Assembly (NCBI GenBank): GCA_963678675.1
Contig: OY783194.1
Location: 7,989,744-8,053,743 of the forward strand
Direction: 5' to 3'
DNA length: 64,000 nucleotides
Origin: Xiphydria camelus
Lineage: Eukaryota; Arthropoda; Insecta; Hymenoptera; Xiphydriidae
A model generated the notes under the pieces. It did no database searches. It was not told the origin of the DNA and worked only from the letters and a program-made list of their open reading frames with translations. The position numbers were made by a program, and so were the translations under genes. The number at the start of each line of letters is the position of its first letter. Position 1 is the first letter of the stretch. This document shows, in pieces, positions 10,441 through 20,007 of the stretch.

Positions 10441-10861
10441 CAGGTCGGCCGTAAATGGCGGGGTTCGTCCCTGTGGAGCGCTAAACCACTCTGCTTCAAA
10501 GGTACGGAAACGTGTAACGAAAGATCAAGTTCGATTAAACTGGACACTGCACTCACTATAAAACTGATATGAATATATTCAAGTTGATGAGATACAAGAC
10601 ACGTTGATAGTTGATAATCACAAGACAAGCTAAGAAGAGACGACGCGAGTCCCTCGGCTTCTTCTATACATATAACTGTAAAAGTTCGGAACGTGGCGAC
10701 ATTTGGTCGACGGAGGGGATAGCGTGGGTAACGCTATGCACCCTCATTGGCTAATTAGAGGAGGGTCGGTGGAACAGCCAATTACGCTGGAGCTGGCCGA
10801 GTCTGTGTCCAAAGGGCGAAGGTACCGTTGCTAACGGTTTCCCGAGCCCCACGCTCACGAA
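10441..10861 (+). repeat. Dispersed ~400-bp repeat, copy 2
   Basis: Direct partner of 6831-7222 with moderate divergence and small indels. Nothing coding is conserved between the copies. Confidence 0.6.
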
Positions 10862-11069
10862 TAAAAAATGACGCATCTTTGTTCTTGACCAAATTTTGAA
10901 TCAAAATATAAAGTAGATTTGAAAGTATGCCATATACTTCTTCTTTTTCAGGGCGATTTTTCCACCCCACTATGCAATACGATTGTCTCGACTTCGGCAT
11001 AATGAAAAACAACCTTTCTTTTATAGGATGTGTTACTAATTCTCACAAAATATTAACTTTCCCTATGTA

Positions 11070-11281
11070 CACCCAGGGACACGGTATCTGTCGCTGGTGA
11101 CTTTTTTTAAACGTTATTTTTAAACGTACTAACCAATAATTAATAATCCTCATGCTTTCATTAACGAGAGTAGACGCCACCGTAGCTAATGAGCGCATGA
11201 GAATTAATTATTCATTGGTTAGTACGTTTAAAAATAACGTTTAAAAAAAGTCACCAGCGACAGATACCGTATCCCCGGGTG
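11070..11281 (+). repeat. Complete TA-flanked MITE (CACCCAGGGAC family)
   Basis: Arms of about 75 bp start CACCCAGGGACACGGTATCT and are mirrored at the right end (ATACCGTATCCCCGGGTG). TA lies on both sides. It is the complete relative of the 8111 fragment. Confidence 0.85.
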
Positions 11282-11389
11282 TACCGTGTAGAAAATGTAA
11301 CGTTTTTAATGCTTACCCTTGCCACTAGAGTGCACAGCGTCTATGCGCGAACCGACTGGGACGCATGCGCAGCGGCATGCAGTCAAGCG

Positions 11390-11605
11390 GAAAAAATTTT
11401 CTAAGTCCACGATTGAGCTGTTAGAAATATTCTAAGTCCACGAGTGTGCCGTTGGAAAATTGTGTGTCTTATTTCGGCTGGAGTGGGGATTCAGTACTAG
11501 TTACTCCTTCGATACTAGCATAAGCGGTTCTCGGAATTTCAACGTTACCCTTTTTGGCTGGAGTGGGGATTCAGTACTAGAACGCCTAAACGATTACCCT
11601 TACGA
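11390..11605 (+). repeat. Short direct repeats
   Basis: TTCTAAGTCCACGA occurs twice near 11398-11443, and GGCTGGAGTGGGGATTCAGT occurs twice about 80 bp apart (near 11473 and 11554). No gene is visible between 11282 and 11941. Confidence 0.6.
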
Positions 11606-11941
11606 TGCGATCGACGTCGGTTTCCTATTGTGTTTGGAAACACAATGGAATGACCGGCGCGATCGACGACTCCGATGACCGTTTGAAGACTAAAATTTCG
11701 ACTCGGGATATGCCACCCTAGGCCGCAAGCGCTGAAGTAGCTGCGCACGAATCACTGCGCACTAATCACATCCGGCTTCACATTTCCGTCCCAATTCCCG
11801 AGGTTTACCCTCATACCACCGTAATAGATGTTTACACATCAAAATGATATTACTTTTCGAACAACCCACTAGTTTCAGTAGTCAAAATTAACGGTGCACT
11901 CTAAGTGATAATAGTGCACTAATTTCTACTATTAGTATACA

Positions 11942-12146
11942 TGTAGGAGTGGGCCCCGAGCCTGGCTTGCCACGCGCCTGAAAGTGGCACGCAAGTTACG
12001 GGCGGAAGAAACAGCAGCGAGGGAATAAAGAGACAGTCGATATATCTCCAGTCAAGATTGTGCTTGTCGTTCTGGATTAGAACATCTTTTGTATTCGTGA
12101 GGTTGTCTGTCCGTCATTTCACACTCCCTCGGAAACGATTCCCACA
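11942..12146 (+). repeat. 5' LTR of the Gypsy element
   Basis: 205 bp, TGTAGGAGTGGG...TTCCCACA. It contains GAATAAAGAGACAG, whose AATAAA could serve as a polyadenylation signal. Confidence 0.9.
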
Positions 12147-12148
12147 AT

Positions 12149-12166
12149 TGGGGACTCGTCCGGGAT
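12149..12166 (+). promoter_or_regulatory. Primer-binding site, tRNA-Pro type
   Basis: TGGGGACTCGTCCGGGAT starts 2 bp after the 5' LTR. It differs at one base from the complement of the 3' end of tRNA-Pro (TGGGGGCTCGTCCGGGAT), the primer also used by murine leukaemia virus. Confidence 0.8.
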
Positions 12167-12697
12167 CAAGGCCGATAATCGAATGTGAAATACGGTGAAG
12201 TTGAAAACTTGTGCGATAGAAACATCGCAGTATCGAGTCGGGAGCAAAGACGAAAGCATCGGCCATTACGCGTCGCGTTACGGCTAACCGGCGGATCAAA
12301 AAGTCAAAGTCGAGTAACACGTTGTAATACGTCATGAAACGTTGTGCGGATTTCGATCGAGAGTGCAAAACGTTGTGTACCGCAAAAGTCGTTGCGCGTA
12401 GCATAACTCTGTCGAAGTCGTGCGCATATCGATCAAACCCATAACACAGCGTCAATTACACTTCGTTGTAGTACGTCGAAAGTCGCGTTGTTCGTGTTGT
12501 AAGTCGAAAGTCGTGTAGCAAATACAGTTGCACGTCGAGTGAATAAGACAGTCGTTCGCAGAGTACATCGTGGGTTGGGCGAGGAACATAGTTGTCGAAT
12601 AAATCGCGTCATGTACGCGTACCTTTTTAGTGGCGCGTGAAGTCGTCAAGTGTATGAAATGTTTTCGACGCCACCACTACCCAAAAGTGAAGGATAG

Positions 12698-14336
12698 AGA
12701 GCCGGCGGAAACAATGGAGGGTACGGCCAAGAGGGCGCAGAAGAGGCAAGTGGTAGTGCGGTGGACAAAAATAGCGGTGAATTGTCGAGTATCGATGACA
12801 GCAATACCCAACGACAAACCGGAAATAAAGAAAACGACGTTAATGCGGATTTGCAAATGTCGAAGACACAAATCGATAAAATGAAGCTACAGCAGCTACG
12901 AGACGAATTGCAGAAGAAGAATTTATCGACGGTAGGCAAAAAGAAGGATCTGCAAGATCGATTGCGTAACGCGATGGCAGATAATAACGAAGACTCAGAG
13001 TTTGATTCGTCGGAGGACGAGAACGAGGACAATGACAGTGGTGACGAAGAGGTTAACAAACGGACTTCAACAAGAAGGTATCAAAGGCAGGAGCAACAAC
13101 ACCACTCACAATCACCAGAAAACGCCAGACGTCAAACTCGCGGCTCGCCAACCGAGTGAAGAATGCGAACTCAGCGATCAATCGGTGAAGATGACGAACC
13201 TCAAGATGAAGCTCGAGCGCTGGCAGAAAGTCGGCGCGATATACCTAGCGGACAAGGAACGTCCGCACAGGTAAATCACATGTCAAGTACCTTTTCTATT
13301 AAGGACGTTAAGGGAAGTATTTCTGTATTTACTGGCGATGATAAGATGACAATCCACAAGTGGATAGACGAGTTCGAAGATACGTGCGTCTTACTGGGAC
13401 GGAACGATCTGCAGAAGGTGATGTACGGAAGGAAGATGCTTCGCGGATCAGCGAAACAGTTCATCGTTCTACAGCGAAGTCTGACAAGGTGGAGGGCTTT
13501 GAAGGATTGTCTCGTTCGAGAATTCAAAGCAGAAGTCAACAGAGCGGTTACCCATACGCAATTGCAGAAACGAAAACGGCAAGTAAACGAGACTCCGCGT
13601 CAATACGTTTATGCGATGCAAACTGTTATGTGTTTAGCGTATTAAACGATTAGCGATGGGAGCAAGGTTGAGAGAATGCAGAAAAGCGGGGAAAGAGAAA
13701 TGAAGTGAGCCGCGTGTAACGTACGAAATTCGAGAGTCACGTTTATTGATATCATCTTAGCGGATTGTATTCGACGACTGACAATAGCTCGTCGTTCGTC
13801 CGAGCTCGGGCCTCGAGGTGGGAGGCGACGAGATAGAAAAAACGAGAGTCGGTAAGCGCGATATTACCGACGTGATTATTTAAAGTTTTGTTTCTCTTTT
13901 GCCGGAACACAAACCATTGCAAATTAAGGTTATGTAGAGGGCAAGGCTCTCGTCCAATACGTTATCGACGACGTTCCGGATGATGAAGCAAATAAGCAGA
14001 TTTTGTACAATTCTCGAACGATCGATGAAGTAAAGAAGAATCTTAAACTTTACGATCGTATGCGCGAGAAGTCCGATCGAAAGAAACCAACGGGTAGAGT
14101 AGACTCAAAAGCCGAATGTAGTAAGAATAAAAAAGACTCAAAGGAAAAAAAGGGACGCGAAACAATCAACGATAAAGAAGGCTCGTTGTTACGCATACGG
14201 ATCACCAGACCATGAAGTTAAAGAATGTCATCACAAAGACAAAGGTCTAAAATGTTTCCGATGTGACCAATTCAGACACATCTCTACGAAATGTGAGAAT
14301 CTAGCCAAATCTGAAAAACGTGAGAAGGTTAATCGG
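12698..14336 (+). pseudogene. gag of the Gypsy element (SAP motif, capsid-like region, zinc knuckles)
   Basis: The first open piece (12698-13159) contains a SAP-like helix pair, LQQLRDELQKKNLSTVGKKK, followed by an acidic stretch. SAP motifs bind DNA and occur in some insect Gypsy Gag proteins. A TGA at 13157 interrupts the frame, which reopens to 13645 with a retrotransposon-Gag-like segment (DKMTIHKWIDEFEDTC... and FKAEVNRAV). A 304-bp insertion lies at 13632-13935. After it Gag resumes (ALVQYVIDDVPDDEANKQIL) and ends with zinc knuckles: CFRCDQFRHISTKC is an intact CX2CX4HX4C, while the preceding CYAYGSPDHEVKEC has lost its second cysteine. Frameshifts separate the parts, so no full Gag can be made. 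Confidence 0.8.
13632..13935. mobile_element. 304-bp insertion in gag with a GTTATGT target duplication
   Basis: GTTATGT at 13625-13631 is repeated at 13929-13935, the last 7 bp of this interval, and Gag-like coding is found on both sides but not within. The insert has no terminal inverted repeats and no coding frame. It might be a small non-autonomous retroelement or a remnant. Confidence 0.6.
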
Positions 14337-15145
14337 GTGACGGCTGATGACGACACAGTCACTGTTCGAATCAATGAAACGAATATACTGGCGATGTTGG
14401 ATACGGGCTGTTCCAAGACTCTCCTGCGAGAAGACGAATATCATAAGATTGGCAGCCCAACACTGCGTCCCACCATACGCATGTTCAAAGGATTTGGAAA
14501 CGCACGGAGCAAGGCGATCGGCGTCTTCGATTCAAAGTTTACGATTCATACTGAAATCTATAACAACGAAGTGTATGTTATTCCAGTCGAAAATGGACGC
14601 GAAAACGTTCTTGGGAAAAGACGTACACAGGCAGATGGACATTCCTATACCGCACGTCCCGGGCAGAACCGCACAGTTGCAGGGCCCTTGAAATTTACCT
14701 TCGGCCGGACTTGGTCGGTACTCAAGTCATTTTTTACCGGTAGAAGTTGAGTCGGTAGTTAGAGTTGGAAATGGAAATTACTCACCATTATTCGCAAATT
14801 CTCGATTTCGAGGTTAGATGCTTCGATCTTCCGAATTGACACCAACTCTAACTACCGACTCGACTTCTACCGGTAAAAAATGACTTGAGTACCGACCAAG
14901 CCCGGCCGAAGGTAAATTTCAAGGTCCCTGCAACTGTGCAGTTCTGCCCGGGACATGCGGTAATCGGAGGGCAAGCGATGATTCGAAAGTTATCTATGAC
15001 AGTCAGTAACGAAGGCTCCACGAGTATAAGTGAAGATGGAGGAAACCCGCAACACGACGGTCTCGTGGACGAAGACACTGTGGAATGGGCAGCAAAGGAA
15101 CTCTCGTTGATAAACTACATCGAGTCATCCGAGGTCAAGATTTAA
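14337..15145 (+). pseudogene. Aspartic protease region of the Gypsy element
   Basis: The retroviral-type aspartic protease motif LAMLDTGCSKTLL is at about 14380-14420; DTG is the catalytic triad. The following strand region VIPVENGRENVLG matches the second half of such proteases. A single-base slip near 14610 and the foldback inserted at 14650-14960 break the frame. Removing the insert together with one TA would leave the reading continuous across the target site, which shows where the element landed. After the insert the frame stays open to 15145 with weakly conserved linker sequence. Confidence 0.75.
14650..14960 (+). repeat. Complete TA-flanked foldback MITE inside the Gypsy protease
   Basis: Arms CCGCACGTCCCGGGCAGAAC / inverse at the right end, each about 140 bp, around a short centre with CACCATTATTCGC. 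TA is present on both sides (14648-14649 and 14961-14962). It is related to 57734-58073 and 7310-7545. Confidence 0.85.
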
Positions 15146-15149
15146 TGAC

Positions 15150-16187
15150 CATACAAGGTGGAAATCGGAAAATTAGTAGATAATTACACGCCGAATCAGC
15201 AAATGCAGACCGACGTTAAGATGAAAATTGTGCTGAAGAATGAAAATCCCGCTCGAGCAAAGCCACGGCGCGGGCGGTTGTCAGTGGAAGATAAGCAGAT
15301 TCTGTAAAAACAAGTCGATAAATGGTTGAACGACGGCACAGTCAGGCCCAGCCGAAACACGTACTCGAGCGCTGTCGTTATTGTCAAGAAGAAAGGCGGA
15401 CCTCATCGTGTTTGTGTCGACTATTATCCTCTCAAAAAGAAGATCATTCGCGACCAGTTCCCAATGTCACTGATCGAAGATTGCAGCGATGCTCTGGCCC
15501 CGGCACGAATTTTCTCGTTGCTTGACTTGAAAACCGGCTTTTTTCCATATACCCGTTGAAGAAGCAAGTCGAAAGTATACGTCATTCGTTACACAGGACG
15601 GTCAATATGAGTTCACGAAGACTCCATTTGGCCTATGTAACAGCCCTATGACGTTTTTGAGATTCGTAGGTGAAGTATTTCGTGATCACAGCCGAAAAGG
15701 TGTTGTTACCACCTACATGGACGATCTCATCATACCCGCCAAAGACGAAAAGGAAACATTGGACAGACTCCACGAAACCCTCGTGGTAGCAGCCGAGAAG
15801 GGATTGTCGATAAATTGGAAGAAGTGTGCGTTCTTGGAACGAGAGGTCGATTTCCTTGGACATATTGTCGGAGATGGTTTTGTCCGTCCTTCCAATGAAA
15901 AGATCAAAGCTCTACAGAAGTTCCAAAAGCCAAAATGCCGAAAAGACATTCAAAGTTTTCTCGGCCTGACAGGCTACTTCCGCAAGTCTGTACTGGATTA
16001 CGCGATCATCGCTCGTCCTTTATCTGACCTCCTAAAGGGCAACCAGAAGTTTGTTTTTGGAGTAGAACAAGAGAAGTCTTTCAACAAACTGAAGAGAATA
16101 TTGACGAGTGAGCCGGTGTTGCGACTCTACAAGCCGGACGCGATAACGGATCTTCATACTGACGCCAGTAAGTTAGGTCAGGGTTAG
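15150..16187 (+). pseudogene. Reverse transcriptase region of the Gypsy element
   Basis: RT blocks appear in order: NTYSSAVVIVKKKGG and RVCVDYYPLKK, then FSLLDLKTGFF, FTKTPFGLCNSP, and the polymerase active site TTYMDDLIIPA (YMDD, about 15715), then the thumb-side FLGHIVGDG and SFLGLTGYFRKS. A stop at 15306-15308 and a frameshift near 15541-15550 break the domain. The frame ends at 16187 in a short TTAGGT-type duplication within the start of RNase H (LHTDASKLGQG). The catalytic aspartates remain, but the enzyme cannot be translated intact. Confidence 0.88.
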
Positions 16188-17766
16188 GTAAGTTAGGTAG
16201 GGCGATCCTATTGCAAAAAGACACTGTGGACGACGCCTTTCGTCCAGTGTACTACATGAGTCGTAAACGTCGGATGCCGAAAAGAAGCTGCACTCTTACG
16301 AGTTAGAGGCATTCGCCATTATCAATGCGCTGAAGAAGTTCCAGATCTACCTCCAAGACATCAAGTTCAAAATCGTCACGGATTATGACGCATTTCGAAG
16401 GACGCTAGACAAGCTCGATTTAGCAGCTAAAGTTGCAAAATAGGCATTGTTCCTGGAAGGTTTCAAGTACGAAGTGGAACACCGCGCAGGAACGCGCCTA
16501 CGACACGTCGACGCCCTTAGCCGCTACCCTGTATTAACTGTGGACGATACGGTTACCCAAAGAATTCAAAAGCAACAAGACGAGGACGAGAGACTACGTA
16601 TGATAAAGCAGATACTTCAGAAGGAACCATACCAAGATTATGTTATCGAGAAAGGACTGCTGATGAAGAGGGCTGCTGGCAAAGTGTTGATTGCACTTCC
16701 TAGTTGCATGCACACGGACATTATTCGCAGAGCTCACGAAAGTGCACACTTTGGCATCAAGAAGATGGCTGAAAACATCCAGGAAGGTTTCTATATTCCA
16801 AAGCTCAAGGGAAAGCTAAAAAATTCCGTCAGTTGTTGCGTGCCATGTATTCTCGCGGAAAAGAAGAACGGGAAGAAAGAAAGTGAGCTCATGCCTATTC
16901 CGAAAGATGTGCCGTTGTCGACGTATCACGTCGATCATCTCGGCCCGATGACTTCGACCTCGAAACTATACAAACATCTGTTTGTAGTCGTCGATGGATT
17001 TTCAAAGTTTGTGTGGCTTTATCCCACAAAAATGATGATCGCGAAAGAAGTTGTAGCCAAATTAACGTCGCATCAGGTAGCATTTGGCAATCCACAACGA
17101 ATAATCAGCGATCGAGGCGCTGCCTTTACATTAGATAAGTTCGCGAATTACTAAGAATCGGAGGGTGTCGAACACGGTAAGATCACCACCGGAGTACCTA
17201 GAGGAAACGGTCAGGTTGAAAGGATCAACAGAATTGTCATACCAATATTAACGAAGCTCGCTCTGGATCACCCAGATAAATGGTACCGCTACGTCGACCA
17301 GGTACAAAGATGTTTAAACAGCTCATATCAACGAAGCGTCGGAATGACTCCATTCGAGGTAATGTTTGGGATGAAAATGCAATGAAAAGAAGATCCCTGA
17401 ATTATGCAGGCTATCGAGCAAGAGTCGACTGAATTATTTGACAACGGTCGTAAAGTGCTTCGCAATCTAGCAAAGTCCAATTAGGTTAAGATCCAGGAAG
17501 AAAACCGACGAACTTACAATCGGAAACGCAAAACTGCTACACAGTACAAGGTTGGCGATCTCGTCATTATTAAAAGGACACAATTCGGTCCAGACCTCAA
17601 GATGAAGAAGAAGTTCCTTGGACCATACAAAGTCTCACAGACCAACGGTAATAATCGCTACGGGGTTATTCGTGTTGAAGAGGGTGAAGGCTCGAGGATG
17701 ACGACCACCTAGGCCAATTACATGAAGCCGTATCTCTACGACGGCTCTTCGGGGACCGAAGAGTAG
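16188..17766 (+). pseudogene. RNase H and integrase region of the Gypsy element
   Basis: RNase H continues with YELEAFAIINALKKF and VTDYDAF. A stop at 16441-16443 precedes the frame 16447-17154, which covers the connection region (EHRAGTRLRHVDALSRYP) and the HHCC zinc-binding part of integrase (HESAHFG ... CVPCILAEKK). The DDE core follows: STYHVDHLGPM, IISDRGAAF and, after a further stop at 17152, PRGNGQVERINR. The C-terminal part has YKVGDLVIIKR and FLGPYKV. Several stops and frameshifts inactivate it. This gene order places the element in Ty3/Gypsy. Confidence 0.88.
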
Positions 17767-17779
17767 CAGGATGGCCGAA

Positions 17780-17956
17780 TGTAGGAGTGGGTCCCGAGCT
17801 TGGCTTGCTACGCGCCTGAAACAGCAGCGATGGATTAAAGAGACAGTCGATATATCGCCAGTCAAGATTGTGCTTCTGGTTCTGGAGTAGAGCATCTTTT
17901 GTATTCGCGAGGTTGCCTGTCCATCATTTCACACTCTTTCAGAAATGATTCCCACA
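17780..17956 (+). repeat. 3' LTR of the Gypsy element
   Basis: 177 bp matching the 5' LTR except for a ~28-bp deletion after CTGAAA and scattered substitutions. It ends TTCCCACA followed by the TACA duplication. The purine-rich tract expected before it is weak. Confidence 0.88.
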
Positions 17957-17960
17957 TACA

Positions 17961-20007
17961 TGAGTAGTGTAACAGTTTCAATAATGGCAGTAGCGATCTC
18001 TAGTGGTGAATAGTATCGCACTAGCAGTTAAAATGAGAAGTACATACTATTGATCCAAGTAGTGTAGCAGTGCATACTAATAGTAGTCACTACTGCACTA
18101 GAAGTGCTAACTAAAAGTTCGCATTACGTGTGCTAGAGTGTACACTACTAGTGCCGTCACGCTAGTAGTTTCCTTCCGTAAGGAAGGTAACCGCCATTCT
18201 CACCTAGCTATGAGGAATTCTACTCCAAATTGATAAGCCTCTAACTCTTGCCATCATGGATTTTTCGTGTGATTTTTTCTTGTATTGTGTTAACTCTAAA
18301 AGGTCTCCAGTTTTTTAAGAATTTGTAACCATGGCATTCACAAGTTATGAATTTCAAGACATGATCAAAAAATATAATTTCTTTAAATTCTGAAGAAGTT
18401 CTTAGAAATATTTTGGAAAATACTAATCAGCGTAATACCTGAGAATTATTTTTGACTGTAGTTCAAATTCAGTAGAATGTATGAAAATATTTCTTACTGA
18501 ATAAAACTTAGGTACTTCGAAAATGAGACTAATTTGTTTTTAGCCATTTTCGAAAACTTTCCATTAATTCATTTATAATACATGAAAAATAATGTTTTTT
18601 TTTTGTTGTCATATTCTTGAAAATCTTTTTAGTTATCTTTTAATTGTACTGGATTTTTCGCATCTGCGAGTATCTAAATCTAACAGCTACTTCATTTGCA
18701 GGTTGTGATCCACAGTTAAAGTTTGCCATAACACCATACCACGCCATACCTGTGATAGTTATTTATTCACTAATAATTGAAATAACATCGCCTTTGTCTC
18801 GGTGAGAGAGTGAGAATGATGGTTTAAAATATAAATAAAAAATATCCTTTATAGACGCTAATAGTAGGAATGTATCGTGGAGGAAGTGCGAAATGAAATA
18901 CATTATAATTTCGTGCAAATTCTTCTCCCAATACCACAGTATTGATATCTTGAACCTTCTTAAAATAAACTTAGAAGACAGCATCAATCAAAAGTAAATA
19001 ATATAGTCTTTAGCCCAAGCGAATGCTTCACTACTAGGTACTTCAAAATGCAGAAATCTCACATCAGAAGTATTTGAAAAATAAAGCGGAATACCACAAA
19101 AGTGTAAATATAATAGTTTGATAGATCTTTATTAACAGTAAAACAGTATATAAACATATTCACTTGTCTTTAATAAAGACTTCTTTAAATGCCGGTGTTA
19201 ATATATTATAAGTGATAAGAATGAAAAATTATAATAGTAGGTATCTAGACAATTCTTCTCACTATTTTTCGAATGATTAACTGTTGTTATTATTATAATA
19301 TCGTATAATGCATATAACCATTTATTATCCGTCATTCTTGCATTCTTGGTAACTTTGATTAAAGATAAATTAAAATAAAAATGTAACTATCACGATTGAA
19401 ATTTATTTCATGTTTCATCTCTATGGCAATGTCAATATTCTAAGAGAAGCTTTCACCAACTCGGAGATGTTTGTTTAGCAAAATAGCTTAGTGTTTCAAC
19501 GTACGTAAAAAATCGAAAAATCTTTGTATTGAAACTTTCGTTTTATTCTCGTTAAATTTTTGCGATAGTTCTGTATGAATATTCTTTTATGGAGTCAATC
19601 CTTCCGTAAAATTAAGTTATTTAAGAAATTTTAAAAAGGAAAGTTTCTAATACTTAGATAAATTACAAAATAATATATTTTATCAAAATCAAAGGACGTC
19701 AAAAGAGCAACTTTCCCTATAAATTATAGAACAAAATTAAATTATTTTTAATTTTGAACGATAAATTTCGTATTTATCAAAACTCTAAAAGAAAAAGAAA
19801 CTATAACTGTTTAAAGTCACCCAAATACTTGAAAAGCTGTAAGCCTTTTATTTTGTAATTCAATAAAAATTCATTCAGCGGATGTATTAACTCGGTTAGA
19901 AACCATACTGGAATATTAATTAGAGAAAGATTTAATTATAATATATTTTTTCACTTTACCTGCTCTCCGCTAGATGCAGTCCATTGACAGGTCGGATTCA
20001 AGATAAA
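17961..20007. other. AT-rich intergenic region
   Basis: Positions 17961-18170 are rich in TAGTAGTGCACT-like words, matching the other side of the Gypsy insertion (11870-11941). CTTCCTTCCGTAAGGAAGG near 18172 is a small hairpin. From 18200 to 20007 I see only AT-rich sequence with no conserved frame. TTTATT words at about 19850 could be the minus-strand gene's polyadenylation signal. Confidence 0.4.

Larger units (their letters stand above)
11942..17956 (+). mobile_element. Ty3/Gypsy LTR retrotransposon, full length but decayed
   Basis: Two LTRs with TG...CA ends bracket, in order, a primer-binding site, gag, protease, reverse transcriptase, RNase H and integrase; RT before integrase is the Gypsy order. 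A 4-bp duplication, TACA, flanks it (11938-11941 and 17957-17960). The coding region carries several stops and frameshifts and two younger insertions (13632-13935 and 14650-14960). No envelope-like frame is seen between integrase and the right LTR. The LTRs differ by a ~28-bp deletion and scattered substitutions, so the insertion is not recent. Confidence 0.92.

Noticed and set aside
12646..13059. Serine-rich antisense frame over gag
   Set aside because: Mirror of the acidic/GA-rich gag sequence; no domain or splice logic.
17155..17779. Envelope gene in the Gypsy element
   Set aside because: Integrase homology extends almost to the 3' LTR; no signal peptide or membrane segment is visible.
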